Numbered from the stretch's first letter, positions 27,612 through 38,796 are shown. The stretch: DNA of 64,000 nucleotides from Halothiobacillus diazotrophicus (GCF_001663815.1 NZ_CP016027.1:1871001-1935000), one strand, 5' to 3'. Numbers and translations are program-made. Notes: generated from the letters alone by a model not told the origin.

Positions 27612-28997
27612 TCAGAACAGGTGACTGTACCGCTGCACTTCCCAGGCGGAAATGCTCTGGTGGTAATCGGTCCACTCGCGGCGCTTGTAGGTGACGAACT
27701 CGTCGCGCAACTCTTGACCCAGCACCTCGGTGACGAACGGATCGGCCTCGAAGGCCTCCACCGCCGCCAGCAGGTTGTTGGGCAGGAATTCGATACCCCG
27801 GGCCGTGCGCTCCGCTTCGCTCAGTTCGTACAGGTTGTCCTCCTGCGGCTTGCCCGGGTCGAGCCCCTCGCGAATGCCTTCGAGGCCGGCGGCCAGCACC
27901 AGCGTCGCCGCCAAGTACGGGTTGACCGCACCGTCGGCATTGCGCGACTCGAAACGCCCGCCGCCCATGGGCACGCGGATGGAATTGGTGCGGTTGTTGG
28001 AACCGAAGGAATTGAACACCGGCGCCCAGGTGAAGTACGGCATGTCGCCCTGACGAACCAAGCGCTTGTAGCTGTTGACCGTCGGCGCGAGCACCGCGCA
28101 GAGCGCCTTGCCGTGCTTGAGGACGCCCGCGATGAACTGATAACCGAGCTCGGTCAGACCCAGACCCTTCGGATCGTCCTTGGGATCGCAAGCGAACAGG
28201 TTCTTGCCGGACTCGAGATCGTACAGCGACATGTTGAAGTGCGCGCCGTTGCCGGTCTTGTTGGCGAACGGTTTGGGCATGAAGGTCGCGATCAACCCTT
28301 CCTGCTTGGCGTATTCCTTGGCCATCAGGCGCAGGAAGGTGTAGCGGTCGCAGGTGGTCAGCGCGTCGGCATATTTGAAGTCGAACTCGTACTGGCCGTT
28401 GGCGTCTTCGTGGTCGAAGGAATACAGATCCCAGCCCAGGTCGTTGATCGTGGTCGCCATCCGATCCAGCCAGCTGAACTGGTCGAGGAAGCAGCGCGCG
28501 TCGTAGCAGGGCTTGGTCAGGCGGTCGTCCGGATTTGGTACCGCCAGGGATCCGTCCTCGTTCTGCTTGAGCACGAACAGCTCCGCCTCGATGCCGAGGT
28601 TCATGCCAAAGCCCATCTCGGCGGCCTTGGCCAACTGCAGCTTCAGCGCCACGCGGGTGTTGAGCGGGTACGGTTCGCCGTGGAAGGTGTTGTCCGCCGG
28701 CATCCAGGCCATTTCCGGCTGCCACGGCAATTGGATGATGTGGTCGAGATCCGGCACGGAGGCGATCTCGTCGTCGTTGGGCCGCTGGCCGAGGCCATCG
28801 AGCGCATAGCCGGTGTACAGCTCGGAGCCGTGCGCCATGTGCTCGAGGTGGTCGATCGGCACGACCTTGCCCTTCGGCACGCCATGGATGTCGACATAGG
28901 CCCCGAGGCAGTACTTCACGCCCCGGCTCTTGAGCTGCTTCTGGATGGCCTCGATTTCCGGGGTCGATTTCTGTTCAAAGGTACTGTTGGATTTCAT
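27612..28997 (-). CDS. glnT: Type III glutamine synthetase-like ligase (GlnT family)
   Basis: A 461-residue member of the GlnT group of glutamine synthetases, first described in rhizobia. It has [19 protein letters not shown], the Mg/ATP motifs [14 protein letters not shown] and [33 protein letters not shown], and the C-terminal signature [17 protein letters not shown]. It should join ammonia, or possibly an amine such as methylamine, to glutamate. In this operon it could assimilate the ammonia released downstream. The start at 28997 follows AGGGA; a TTG two codons earlier is a less likely alternative. Confidence 0.87.
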   Translation of the reverse strand: MKSNSTFEQKSTPEIEAIQKQLKSRGVKYCLGAYVDIHGVPKGKVVPIDHLEHMAHGSELYTGYALDGLGQRPNDDEIASVPDLDHIIQLPWQPEMAWMPADNTFHGEPYPLNTRVALKLQLAKAAEMGFGMNLGIEAELFVLKQNEDGSLAVPNPDDRLTKPCYDARCFLDQFSWLDRMATTINDLGWDLYSFDHEDANGQYEFDFKYADALTTCDRYTFLRLMAKEYAKQEGLIATFMPKPFANKTGNGAHFNMSLYDLESGKNLFACDPKDDPKGLGLTELGYQFIAGVLKHGKALCAVLAPTVNSYKRLVRQGDMPYFTWAPVFNSFGSNNRTNSIRVPMGGGRFESRNADGAVNPYLAATLVLAAGLEGIREGLDPGKPQEDNLYELSEAERTARGIEFLPNNLLAAVEAFEADPFVTEVLGQELRDEFVTYKRREWTDYHQSISAWEVQRYSHLF

Positions 28998-29020
28998 GAC
29001 CAATCCCTAATGTTCAGTGC

Positions 29021-29824
29021 TTAACTTGCAGCGACCTTGTCGCCATAAATCGACGCGCTGTAGCCATGGGCCAACGGCGGGGCCTCCCGCATCGCCCGGC
29101 GGATCAGCGCCGTCAGGTCCTCAACCATCCAGTCGAACAGCGCGCGCCCGTCGTCGGGCGTGGCTGTCGACGGCGTCCCGGTAACGCCGTTGAGACTGGT
29201 TCGGTTGACGGGGTGGGAAAACACGCAGCCGACGGTGCGATCCGGATCGTCGGCCGTCGCCAGACGATCCTCGCGCACCAGCTCGGGTGCGATGGCCTGC
29301 ATGAGCGCAGTCTCGGCGGCATTGGCGTGCCAGTCTTCGGCATCGGCGAAATGTCGCTCGCGAACGCGCTCACTGATGTGCGCGCTGTTGACGACGGCGA
29401 CCATCAGGTCGTCGTGGTCGGCACGCAGCATTTCGAGTGCACAACGCAGCGGCGCCGCGTTGGTCACGTGACTGTTGACGATGATCAGGCGCTTGACGCC
29501 AGAGGCGCACACCCAGTCACCGATATCCTTGATCACGTCGATCAGGGTCTTGGGCTGGAGGGCGAGGGTACCCGGCCAACGACGCGAATGACCGATCGAA
29601 CAACCGAACGGCAGCGTCGGCAGCAGCAGCGCACCCGCCGCCTCGGCGGCGCGGGCACAGAGCTGATCGGCCAGCTCGGTATCCATGCCGCAGCCCAGAT
29701 GCGGACCGTGCTGCTCGGTGGCACCGACCGGCAGAACTGCCGTGTCGATGCCCTCGGCGACGCACTGACCGACTTCTTCCCAGGTCAGGGCATGCCAACG
29801 CCGAGTGTTCGGTTCGCGCGTCAT
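29021..29824 (-). CDS. Creatininase family amidohydrolase
   Basis: A 267-residue member of the creatininase/FAPy-hydrolase superfamily. The metal-binding residues are evident: LPVGATEQHGPHLG, GCSIGHSRRWPGTL, the glycine-poor variant VNSHVTNAAPL, and AEDWHANAAETALM with the conserved His and Glu. Family members hydrolyse cyclic amides (creatinine to creatine) or formamides. Its place between the importer and the ligase suggests it acts on the imported nitrogen compound or a derivative; the actual substrate is unknown. The ATG overlaps the ATPase stop by one base. Confidence 0.8.
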   Translation of the reverse strand: MTREPNTRRWHALTWEEVGQCVAEGIDTAVLPVGATEQHGPHLGCGMDTELADQLCARAAEAAGALLLPTLPFGCSIGHSRRWPGTLALQPKTLIDVIKDIGDWVCASGVKRLIIVNSHVTNAAPLRCALEMLRADHDDLMVAVVNSAHISERVRERHFADAEDWHANAAETALMQAIAPELVREDRLATADDPDRTVGCVFSHPVNRTSLNGVTGTPSTATPDDGRALFDWMVEDLTALIRRAMREAPPLAHGYSASIYGDKVAAS

Positions 29825-30732
29825 CAGAAAATATCGCTCACGTCGTCGTCGACACGCACCATGCGCATCATGTTCAGATGGTCGCCTTCGGCCTCCTTCT
29901 CCCCCGGCGGATGAATCAGGGCCTCCAGGCGTTTCTTGGTCGCCAGGAATTCCGGCGACAGCTGCTGACCCACGGAACGCGGCTGGGGCACCGGCACCTC
30001 GATGATTTCCTGGACTTCGCCCGGATGGGCCTTCAGCACCAGCACGCGGTCGGCGAGATAGACGGCCTCGTCCAGATCGTGGGTGATGAACAGGATGGTG
30101 ACGTCGATGTTCTTCCAGATCTCCATCAGGTAGGACTGCATCTTGGCGCGCGTCTGGGCATCCAGGGCGCCGAAAGGCTCGTCCATCAGCAGGATGCGCG
30201 GCTGGTTGGCCAGCGCACGGGCGATGGCCACGCGCTGCTTCATGCCGCCGGAGAGCTGATGCGGATAGTGGTCGGCGAACTTGGACAAACCGACGAGATC
30301 GATCCACTGCATGGCCTCCTGCTCCGGCAAACCGCCGCGGCCGGACACCTCGAGCCCGAACATGACGTTCTTCTTCACCGTCAGCCAGGGAAACAGGGTA
30401 TAGCCCTGAAAGACCATGCCGCGATCCGGCCCCGGACCGTCCACCGCCTCCCCGTTCAGCAGGACCTCACCCTCGGTGGCCTGCTCCAGACCGGCGAGTA
30501 TCCGGATCAGGGTGGACTTGCCGCAGCCCGACGGGCCGATGACGCAGACGAATTCGCGCTTGTGCACCTTGAAGTTGATGTCCTTGAGCGCGGTGACCTT
30601 GCCCTGAACGGAGTCGAACTGCTTGTGCAGCCCCTTGACCTCCAGGGTCACCGGGCGCTGCTTGAGGCGCTCGAAGCGGTCGCGGACTTCCGGCGACTGA
30701 TCGAGATAGCTGGGGAGATTCATGTCGTTCAT
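29824..30732 (-). CDS. ABC importer ATPase, nitrate/taurine type
   Basis: A 302-residue ATPase energising the adjacent permease. Walker A is GPSGCGKST (66-74), the signature is LSGGMKQR, Walker B is [12 protein letters not shown], and the switch is [15 protein letters not shown]. An N-terminal extension of about 25 residues and a C-terminal extension of about 50 flank the core, as in the versions linked to urea carboxylase. GGAG precedes the ATG at 30732. Confidence 0.92.
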   Translation of the reverse strand: MNDMNLPSYLDQSPEVRDRFERLKQRPVTLEVKGLHKQFDSVQGKVTALKDINFKVHKREFVCVIGPSGCGKSTLIRILAGLEQATEGEVLLNGEAVDGPGPDRGMVFQGYTLFPWLTVKKNVMFGLEVSGRGGLPEQEAMQWIDLVGLSKFADHYPHQLSGGMKQRVAIARALANQPRILLMDEPFGALDAQTRAKMQSYLMEIWKNIDVTILFITHDLDEAVYLADRVLVLKAHPGEVQEIIEVPVPQPRSVGQQLSPEFLATKKRLEALIHPPGEKEAEGDHLNMMRMVRVDDDVSDIF

Positions 30733-30790
30733 GGGCCACTCCTACCTTAGGTTCCTTATGCGGTTCTCTTCACTGCGCTCGGCGTCTGAG

Positions 30791-31753
30791 TCAGGCCTTG
30801 GCGCCACGCTGCCAGGGGAAGATGCGCCGGCCCAGCCAGGCAAGGAACAAATCGGTGGCGATTCCGATGATCCCGATCATCATGATGGCGGCGTACACGT
30901 TGTCGAAGTTCTTGTAGCGGGCCTGCTGGGTGATGAACCAGGTGATCCCCGAACTCGCGCCGATCATCTCGGCGACGATCAGGTAGGTCCATGCCCAGCC
31001 CAGCAGGATGCGCATGTCGCGGAACAGATCCGGCAACACACCGGGAATCACCACCTTGAACAACAGGGTCAACCGCTTGGCACCCAGGGTCATCGCCGCC
31101 TCAAGCAGCGAGGGATCGAGCTTGCGGGTGGTATTGGCCATCACCAGCACCTGCTGGAAGAACGTGCCGATGAAGATGATCGCGATTTTCGGCGCCTCGT
31201 TGATGCCGAGGATGGCCACCGCCAGCGCCCCGAAGGCCGGCGCGGGGAGATAGCGGAAGAACTCGACGAACGGTTCGGTCAGCCGCCCGAAGAAATCGTA
31301 GGTGCCGGCAAGAATGCCGAGCGGCAGGCCGATCAGGGTCGAGATCACGAAGCCCAGGAAGATGACCGAAATACTGTCGCCGAGACTCTGGTACAGCCAT
31401 TTCTCGTCGCGACGTTGCGGGGGGGTGGTGAAGGCGGTGTAGAAGGCCTCTGCGACCTCATGGGGCGCCGGCAGATACACCGGATTGGCGGGCACGCCCT
31501 GCGGCGGTGCCTTGCCTTCTTTTTCGAGGCGCTCTACCTCACGATGGAACGAGGCTTTCGGCAGCATCATGCCATCGCTGAAGTAACTGACGGATCCCGG
31601 ATTGGTGATCTTCACCATCGGGTGCCAGATGCCCGGTACGTAACTGACCAGACACCAGAGCAACAGCGGAATGCCGAAACTCATCAACGACAGGAACAGG
31701 CGTCGTTTCGGTGACAATTCCCGGCGTACGGCGAACCATGATGAATTCGACAT
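30791..31753 (-). CDS. ABC importer permease, nitrate/taurine type
   Basis: A 320-residue inner-membrane permease with one N-terminal helix (FLSLMSFGIPLLLWCLVSYV), a long hydrophilic insert of roughly 80 residues (about 45-125), and then the standard BPD_transp_1 core (SISVIFLGFVISTLIGLPLG, with the ATPase-contact loop EAAMTLGAKRLTLLFKVVIPG). The large insert is probably periplasmic and is seen in permeases of urea carboxylase regions. It lies between the binding protein and ATPase genes. Confidence 0.9.
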   Translation of the reverse strand: MSNSSWFAVRRELSPKRRLFLSLMSFGIPLLLWCLVSYVPGIWHPMVKITNPGSVSYFSDGMMLPKASFHREVERLEKEGKAPPQGVPANPVYLPAPHEVAEAFYTAFTTPPQRRDEKWLYQSLGDSISVIFLGFVISTLIGLPLGILAGTYDFFGRLTEPFVEFFRYLPAPAFGALAVAILGINEAPKIAIIFIGTFFQQVLVMANTTRKLDPSLLEAAMTLGAKRLTLLFKVVIPGVLPDLFRDMRILLGWAWTYLIVAEMIGASSGITWFITQQARYKNFDNVYAAIMMIGIIGIATDLFLAWLGRRIFPWQRGAKA

Positions 31754-31786
31754 TGTGATCGTCTCCGCGGTCTATCTGATGACCGG

Positions 31787-31812
31787 CTCAGGGATTACTT
31801 TCAGGGATTACT
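31787..31812. repeat. 13-bp tandem duplication over the binding-protein stop codon
   Basis: TCAGGGATTACTT occurs twice, head to tail, at 31787-31799 and 31800-31812. The right copy contains the stop codon of the binding protein, so the duplication leaves a second, out-of-use copy of the gene end in the intergenic gap. Confidence 0.9.
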
Positions 31813-32791
31813 TCATTTCTTCGATCAGGGACGGATCGATGTAGGAATCGATGTCCTGCGGCTTGGCGTAGACCTTGTTGTCGACGTTGAACTTGTCGAC
31901 GATCGCGCTGGAGCCATAGATCGAGCTGAAGCCGTCACCCTTCTTGAAATGCACCTTGTCTTCCTTGAGGGTCAGGATCTTGGTGCCGTCCACGAACGAC
32001 TGGTATTCCTTCGGCGACACGCCAACGCGCGAGGCCATGATGCGGATCGCATCTTCGTGGGTCTTCGGGTCGTTGATGTAATTGACGACCTTGTACCAGA
32101 CCTTGATCACCTTCTTCCATTCGTCGCGATGCAGGGCCAGACTCTGCGGCGAGACCGCCAGGACGTCATAGATCAGGCCGGGCTCGTCGGCACTGGTGTA
32201 GATCGGCTTGGAGCCCGGAACCATCTTCAGCGCCACGCCGGAGTTCGGCTGCCAGGCGGCGATGGCGGAAACCTGACCGGAGGCCAGAACCTGCGGGGTT
32301 TCGTTGGTCGGCACGTTCACCAGGGTCACGTCCTTGTCGGTCATCCCGGCCTTCTTGAGACCGTTGAGCAGCAGCAGGTGATCGACAAAGCCGATTTCCA
32401 CGCCGATCTTCTTGCCCTTGAGGTCCTTCAGGGAGTTGATGCCCGGGCCGCCAACGACCATGTCGTTGCCGTTGCTGTAGTCGTTGATGAGAATCATGAC
32501 ACTCTTGCCGCCGGTCGCACCGGTCACCAGCGCATCGCCGTTCGTCATGCAAACCGCATCCAGCTTGCCTGCGGCAAAGGCATCCATGGACGGCACGTAG
32601 TCGAACCAGTCGAACTTGACGTCCACACCCTCTTTCTTGAACCACTGTTTCTCGATGGCGATCTGCCATGCAACCCAGCCCGGCCAATCGCTGTACCCGA
32701 TCTTCAGGGGCTCGGCGAGTGCCGTGGCGGACATACTGAGAAAGGCTGCACCAGCAACCATGTTGAAGAACGTTTTGATCGTTTTTTTCAT
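31808..32791 (-). CDS. ABC importer periplasmic substrate-binding protein, urea carboxylase region type
   Basis: A 327-residue SsuA/TauA-like binding protein. The signal peptide ends ATALA (about 26), then [31 protein letters not shown], and [21 protein letters not shown]. Acidic and aromatic pocket residues would suit a cationic ligand such as guanidinium, but this is inference. The start at 32791 is set by GAGGTGGGG just upstream; an ATG eight codons earlier lies within the operator region. It is the first gene of the operon. Confidence 0.9.
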   Translation of the reverse strand: MKKTIKTFFNMVAGAAFLSMSATALAEPLKIGYSDWPGWVAWQIAIEKQWFKKEGVDVKFDWFDYVPSMDAFAAGKLDAVCMTNGDALVTGATGGKSVMILINDYSNGNDMVVGGPGINSLKDLKGKKIGVEIGFVDHLLLLNGLKKAGMTDKDVTLVNVPTNETPQVLASGQVSAIAAWQPNSGVALKMVPGSKPIYTSADEPGLIYDVLAVSPQSLALHRDEWKKVIKVWYKVVNYINDPKTHEDAIRIMASRVGVSPKEYQSFVDGTKILTLKEDKVHFKKGDGFSSIYGSSAIVDKFNVDNKVYAKPQDIDSYIDPSLIEEMK

Positions 32792-32805
32792 GCCCCACCT
32801 CTTGA

Positions 32806-32833
32806 GTATTACCAAACAACGAAACAGTAATAC
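32806..32833. promoter_or_regulatory. NikR-type operator palindrome at the nitrogen operon start
   Basis: The sequence GTATTA-N16-TAATAC (arms 32806-32811 and 32828-32833; one further matching base inside gives 7-bp arms) has the half-site pattern and the 16-bp spacing of the E. coli NikR operator GTATGA-N16-TCATAC. It covers about -5 to +22 relative to the predicted sigma-54 start and ends 14 bp before the first start codon, so bound protein would block initiation. The operon itself encodes a NikR-like protein. Confidence 0.75.
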
Positions 32834-32839
32834 CAGTTA

Positions 32840-32854
32840 GCAGAACCTGTGCCA
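32840..32854 (-). promoter_or_regulatory. Sigma-54 promoter of the nitrogen operon
   Basis: On the minus strand TGGCACAGGTTCTGC, followed by T, matches the sigma-54 consensus TGGCACG-N4-TTGCW with correct GG-to-GC spacing. The predicted start is near 32828, giving a leader of under 40 nt. Confidence 0.78.
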
Positions 32855-32928
32855 AAAGAACCCGGCAAGAATATTCTTTTATAGTCAGACAGTTGGAATA
32901 AGCACAACAATCGAGGGGAAAACATGGC

Positions 32929-32945
32929 GGCACCGGAACAGTGCA
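32929..32945. promoter_or_regulatory. NtrC site 1 of the nitrogen operon
   Basis: GGCACCGGAACAGTGCA matches the 17-bp NtrC consensus TGCACY-N5-RGTGCA at all but the first base. Its centre is about 109 bp upstream of the predicted sigma-54 start, the classic NtrC distance. Confidence 0.7.
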
Positions 32946-32950
32946 TTGGA

Positions 32951-32967
32951 TGCGCAATGAGGGCGCA
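32951..32967. promoter_or_regulatory. NtrC site 2 of the nitrogen operon
   Basis: TGCGC-N7-GCGCA is a perfect palindrome of NtrC layout, centred 22 bp (two helical turns) from site 1 and about 131 bp from the predicted start. Paired same-face sites are typical of NtrC enhancers. Confidence 0.55.
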
Positions 32968-33043
32968 TGTCGACGGAGTCGAGCCTGGTCGGCTTAGCGC
33001 GGTTAACTCGCCGGGGCGGAGGCAAAACCGTCAGGGACGGGCG

Positions 33044-33832
33044 TCAGCCTTCGGCGGTGAGCAGTGTTGGATAGGCATGTTCCAAGATCGTCCAGACCGC
33101 ACTCGTATCCCGCAACACCGAACCGAGCGGCGGCGACCAGTCGGTCCCTGCCGCTGGAATGGTCACCGACGGCGGCAGCAATCGACTGCCCTCGACGATC
33201 GGCAGAGAGGATCGTTCGATGATCCAGGGCTGACTGCCCCAGATATGTCCGTAGCCAATCTCGCAGCCCCGAAACCGGGACTGTTCCGAAACCGATCCCT
33301 CGATATCGCGACCCCGCAGGGGAATCTCGCCCTGCCAGTCGATGGCATACATGAAGTCGTTGCCGACCGCGACGAACACGCCGGCTCGCGCCCTGGACGA
33401 GGGCTTCATGCGCATGGCCAGCACGCGTTGCTCGTTCACCGGTGTCGTTTTGCGCCAGCGCTCCACATAATCGACCAGGGTGCCCGTCTCGATCATGTGC
33501 ACCTGGTCGAGGAACTCGATCCGCCCGCGATCCTCGAAAGCGCCCGGCGGTTGCAGATCCAGATCCCGCTGCCAGTGGCAGAGATCGCCCTGAACGTCGA
33601 GCACCCCGGCAAAGCCCTCCTGACGGGAAAGCCATTCCCGGTGGTGCGGCGGGCAATCCGCAACGAGCCAGTCCAGCCGAAAATCGGGGCGTCCGGCGGG
33701 AATCCGCAAGTCGACATAGAGCCCATGGCTCTGCAACCAGTAGACCTCCGTCGTGTCGTCGCGAACACCCTGTGCATCCACCAATTCATCACGACGCCAG
33801 AGCCCGACATAGGCAGAGGGGACCATCGACAT
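33044..33832 (-). CDS. Conserved-looking cytosolic protein, function not recognised
   Basis: A 262-residue soluble protein without signal peptide or membrane helices. It is Trp- and acid-rich, with YVGLWRRDELVDAQG, DDTTEVYWLQSHGLYVDLRIP and RFRGCEIGYGHIWG, which suggests a lipocalin-like or beta-rich small-molecule domain; I do not recognise the family. The start at 33832 is set by AAGGAG 8 nt upstream. It is on the same strand as proB, about 100 bp downstream of it, and its stop lies before the NtrC sites of the nitrogen operon. Confidence 0.65.
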   Translation of the reverse strand: MSMVPSAYVGLWRRDELVDAQGVRDDTTEVYWLQSHGLYVDLRIPAGRPDFRLDWLVADCPPHHREWLSRQEGFAGVLDVQGDLCHWQRDLDLQPPGAFEDRGRIEFLDQVHMIETGTLVDYVERWRKTTPVNEQRVLAMRMKPSSRARAGVFVAVGNDFMYAIDWQGEIPLRGRDIEGSVSEQSRFRGCEIGYGHIWGSQPWIIERSSLPIVEGSRLLPPSVTIPAAGTDWSPPLGSVLRDTSAVWTILEHAYPTLLTAEG

Positions 33833-33932
33833 ACCAAAGACTCCTTTCAACGAATGGACGATGACCTTCTGTCGCCGAATTCGTCTGCTGGGCGCGGGGG
33901 CGAGACGCCGGGTGATACGCGAGAATCGACGG

Positions 33933-36181
<2,249 letters not shown>

Positions 36182-36311
36182 CTACCATCCCGGCCCGACC
36201 GGGCCCAACTCACATCGCCTATATGCCGGTGGACCCCATTGGATCCGTCGGTTGCGTCGCACATCGCAACGCCCGGCGCACATCTTCGGCCTGAATACAC
36301 CAAAGACCCAA

Positions 36312-36339
36312 ACACAAAAGCCCCGCATACGACGGGGCT
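36312..36339 (-). terminator. Intrinsic terminator after rpmA
   Basis: On the minus strand a 7-bp stem AGCCCCG/CGGGGCT is followed by TTTTGTGTTT. It ends the rplU-rpmA transcript before obgE. Confidence 0.85.
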
Positions 36340-36406
36340 GGATAATCTCGTGGACCGAGCGGAACGACCCGACGCACGGGCCGAATCAGCCCGCGCGTCC
36401 AGCAGA

Positions 36407-36664
36407 TCAGGCGGGAACGATGCTCACGAAGCGACGGCCTTTATCGCCCTTCACTTCGAACTGAACCGTACCGTCGACCAGGGCAAACAGGGTGTAGTCC
36501 CGACCACAACCGACGTTGTCGCCCGGATGGAACTGAGTGCCGCGCTGGCGAACGATGATGCTGCCAGAGCTGACGACCTGACCGCCGTAGCGCTTGACGC
36601 CCAGTCGCTTGCTTTCGGAATCACGGCCGTTGCGTGACGAGCCGGCTGCTTTTTTATGTGCCAT
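36407..36664 (-). CDS. rpmA: 50S ribosomal protein L27
   Basis: An 85-residue ribosomal protein near the peptidyl-transferase centre. It opens [20 protein letters not shown], with KRYGGQVV and [21 protein letters not shown], the standard L27 profile without a cleavable leader. It follows rplU by 51 bp. Confidence 0.98.
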   Translation of the reverse strand: MAHKKAAGSSRNGRDSESKRLGVKRYGGQVVSSGSIIVRQRGTQFHPGDNVGCGRDYTLFALVDGTVQFEVKGDKGRRFVSIVPA

Positions 36665-36715
36665 GTTTAAACTCCAAACAAGTATCGAAACCGGGGTTCA
36701 CCCCGGAGACGACAA

Positions 36716-37027
36716 TTAACCATTGATGCTGGTGATCTTGATCTCGGTATACGCCTGGCGATGACCTTGATGCTTGCGGCTGTGCTTACGGCGACGGAAC
36801 TTGACGATGTCGACCTTCTTGCTACGACCCTGACCGATGATCTCGGCAGTGACGGTCGCGCCGTCCAGAGCGGGCGCACCCACCTTGACCGAATCGCCAT
36901 CGGCAATCATCAGGACGCGATCCAAAGACACGACACTGCCTTCCTCGCCTTCCAGTTTCTCGACCCGAAGCCAAGCGCCTTGTTCTACGCGGTACTGCTT
37001 ACCGCCGGTGACTACTACTGCGTACAT
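36716..37027 (-). CDS. rplU: 50S ribosomal protein L21
   Basis: A 103-residue 23S-binding protein, with [45 protein letters not shown]. The start at 37027 (MYAVV) follows the family; an in-frame ATG four codons upstream (37039) has the better AAGG ribosome site, so a four-residue extension is possible. It usually sits divergent from ispB, but here ispB is 16.7 kb away. Confidence 0.97.
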   Translation of the reverse strand: MYAVVVTGGKQYRVEQGAWLRVEKLEGEEGSVVSLDRVLMIADGDSVKVGAPALDGATVTAEIIGQGRSKKVDIVKFRRRKHSRKHQGHRQAYTEIKITSING

Positions 37028-37170
37028 GTTTACATTCAACCTTTGATGAGGTCACGTACACCCGCCGGGAAAAGACGCTCGGCACAGCGCACGTATTGAT
37101 CGTACAGAAAGGCGGCGGATATTACCGGCATCGGCCGCGGCCGTCAAGAGCGACCACGACTTTTGCCCCC

Positions 37171-38610
37171 TCAGGCCGCATCGAAAATCACGCTGGTATT
37201 CCGGCCTGCATGCTTGGCGCGATACAGGGCCGCGTCCGCCCGACGAATCAGCTCTTCATGATCCATGTCTTCACGGGCCAGGTTTTCACGGTCCCGGTCT
37301 TCACTGTCCATGGGGCCGCCCTGTCCATCGTAGGTCGCAATGCCGATGCTGACCGTGACATGCGCCGAGAGCCCATCGAAGCGGGGAATCTGCAACAGCG
37401 CGATCTGCGCGTGAATCTGGGTGGCGATCGACTCGGCCGTGTGCGCATTCGCACCGGGCAGCACCACGACGAACTCCTCGCCGCCATATCGCGCCACGCA
37501 ATCCCCGGCACGGCGCAATACCTTCTTGATCGCGGCAACGATGGCCACCAGGCATTGATCGCCCTTCTGATGGCCCTGATGATCGTTGTAACCCTTGAAG
37601 TGATCCGCATCGATCATCAACAGGGACAGCGGCACACCCTCCTGCCGGGCAAGCACCATGGCCTTTTCCAGGTGACTGGTGAAGTACCCCCGGTTGTAGG
37701 CTTCGGTCAACCCATCGTAGGTCACCCGATCCTCGAGCTGACGATGCGAATCGAGCAGTTGGCGATACAGCCCGGAAATCTCCCAGATCAGGAACCCGAG
37801 CACCATCGACGAGGAAATCAGACTCAACACCCGCGCGGCATACCAACCCACACTGTATCGTGCGATCGCGGCCAGCGTCAGCACCACATCCCCGAGCGCG
37901 GCCAGCAGTGCGAGCGCAAGCCAGAGGCCCAGCAGATCGCGCATGCGCGTTACGTATACGCAGGCCGCCAGCGCCGCCAGGCCGAGCGCGATCACCAACG
38001 GCGCCAGCAAGGAATCGGCAATGTTCGAATAGGATTTTCCGGCGACCAACTCGGGCAGCCGATGCCCCAACGACACGACGACCAGGGCGACGATCAGCCC
38101 AAAAATAACCGGCCACAACATCAGGATGATACCGGGAAGATGCCTGTACCGACCGACCGCCAACTGCGGCGCCGGAGACGGTCGCGGCGAGTAGAACAGC
38201 AGGGCAATCAGAATGAAAAACGGAAACCCCGCGTGCCAGGTCACCCAGAACCACGGCGCGCTTTGCGGCCCCGTGTCCAGCAATCCCATCTCGGAAAAGA
38301 CACCGGGAAAGACGATAACCTGGAAGATAACCATAACGACCACGTAGCCATAGGCACCGGACAACGCCGCCATGAAGCGCCAACCGGTGAATCGATACTG
38401 GATGGCGAAAAAGTAGGCCGTCAACCCTTCGATAAGCACCACGGCCATGGCATACATCGGCATGTAGGCCTCGATGACCGGGAGTGGACGAGCACTGAGC
38501 GGAAAGAGCAGAACCGTCGACAAAATGACGAGGGCCGCGACGATGCTGACCACCCGAAGCATCCTTGGGGACGGTGCCTGATTCAAGATTTCATTAACGG
38601 CCTGGCTCAT
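37171..38610 (-). CDS. MASE4-GGDEF diguanylate cyclase
   Basis: A 479-residue membrane diguanylate cyclase. The N-terminal half (about 18-285) has around eight hydrophobic helices with MASE4-like features (LLDTGPQSAPWFWVTWHAGFP). The GGDEF domain follows, with an intact GGEEF at 376-380 and the inhibitory RxxD (RAGD, 367-370) five residues before. An acidic/charged insert (DSEDRDRENLAREDMDHEEL) lies near the C-terminus. It is monocistronic, divergent from the copper block. Confidence 0.9.
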   Translation of the reverse strand: MSQAVNEILNQAPSPRMLRVVSIVAALVILSTVLLFPLSARPLPVIEAYMPMYAMAVVLIEGLTAYFFAIQYRFTGWRFMAALSGAYGYVVVMVIFQVIVFPGVFSEMGLLDTGPQSAPWFWVTWHAGFPFFILIALLFYSPRPSPAPQLAVGRYRHLPGIILMLWPVIFGLIVALVVVSLGHRLPELVAGKSYSNIADSLLAPLVIALGLAALAACVYVTRMRDLLGLWLALALLAALGDVVLTLAAIARYSVGWYAARVLSLISSSMVLGFLIWEISGLYRQLLDSHRQLEDRVTYDGLTEAYNRGYFTSHLEKAMVLARQEGVPLSLLMIDADHFKGYNDHQGHQKGDQCLVAIVAAIKKVLRRAGDCVARYGGEEFVVVLPGANAHTAESIATQIHAQIALLQIPRFDGLSAHVTVSIGIATYDGQGGPMDSEDRDRENLAREDMDHEELIRRADAALYRAKHAGRNTSVIFDAA

Positions 38611-38784
38611 GGACTCATCCTGACAGTGACGGGATCAGCTCTGTTTTTATCGCCGAATCGGCGTCTACGCGGCGATTCGGTCGATGTTGGTTTTTAGGCG
38701 CGCACCTTTATCGGCCGATATTCGAAAAAATTAAGCACGCAGCGAACCGGCATAGCCGCTTGATTTTTCTTCCATCGTACCGTC

Positions 38785-38790
38785 TATAAT
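38785..38790 (+). promoter_or_regulatory. -10 element directly before the first Cys-rich gene
   Basis: A consensus TATAAT ends 6 nt before the ATG at 38797, in the context GTCTATAAT. The transcript would start at or next to the A of the ATG, so the mRNA is probably leaderless. No ribosome site is present. The paralogue at 46469 has the same GTCTATAAT. Confidence 0.55.
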
Positions 38791-38796
38791 TAGTCC

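Noticed and set aside
32792-33043. Guanidine-I riboswitch before the nitrogen operon
   Set aside because: None of the conserved core segments could be found on the minus strand, and the predicted leader is too short.
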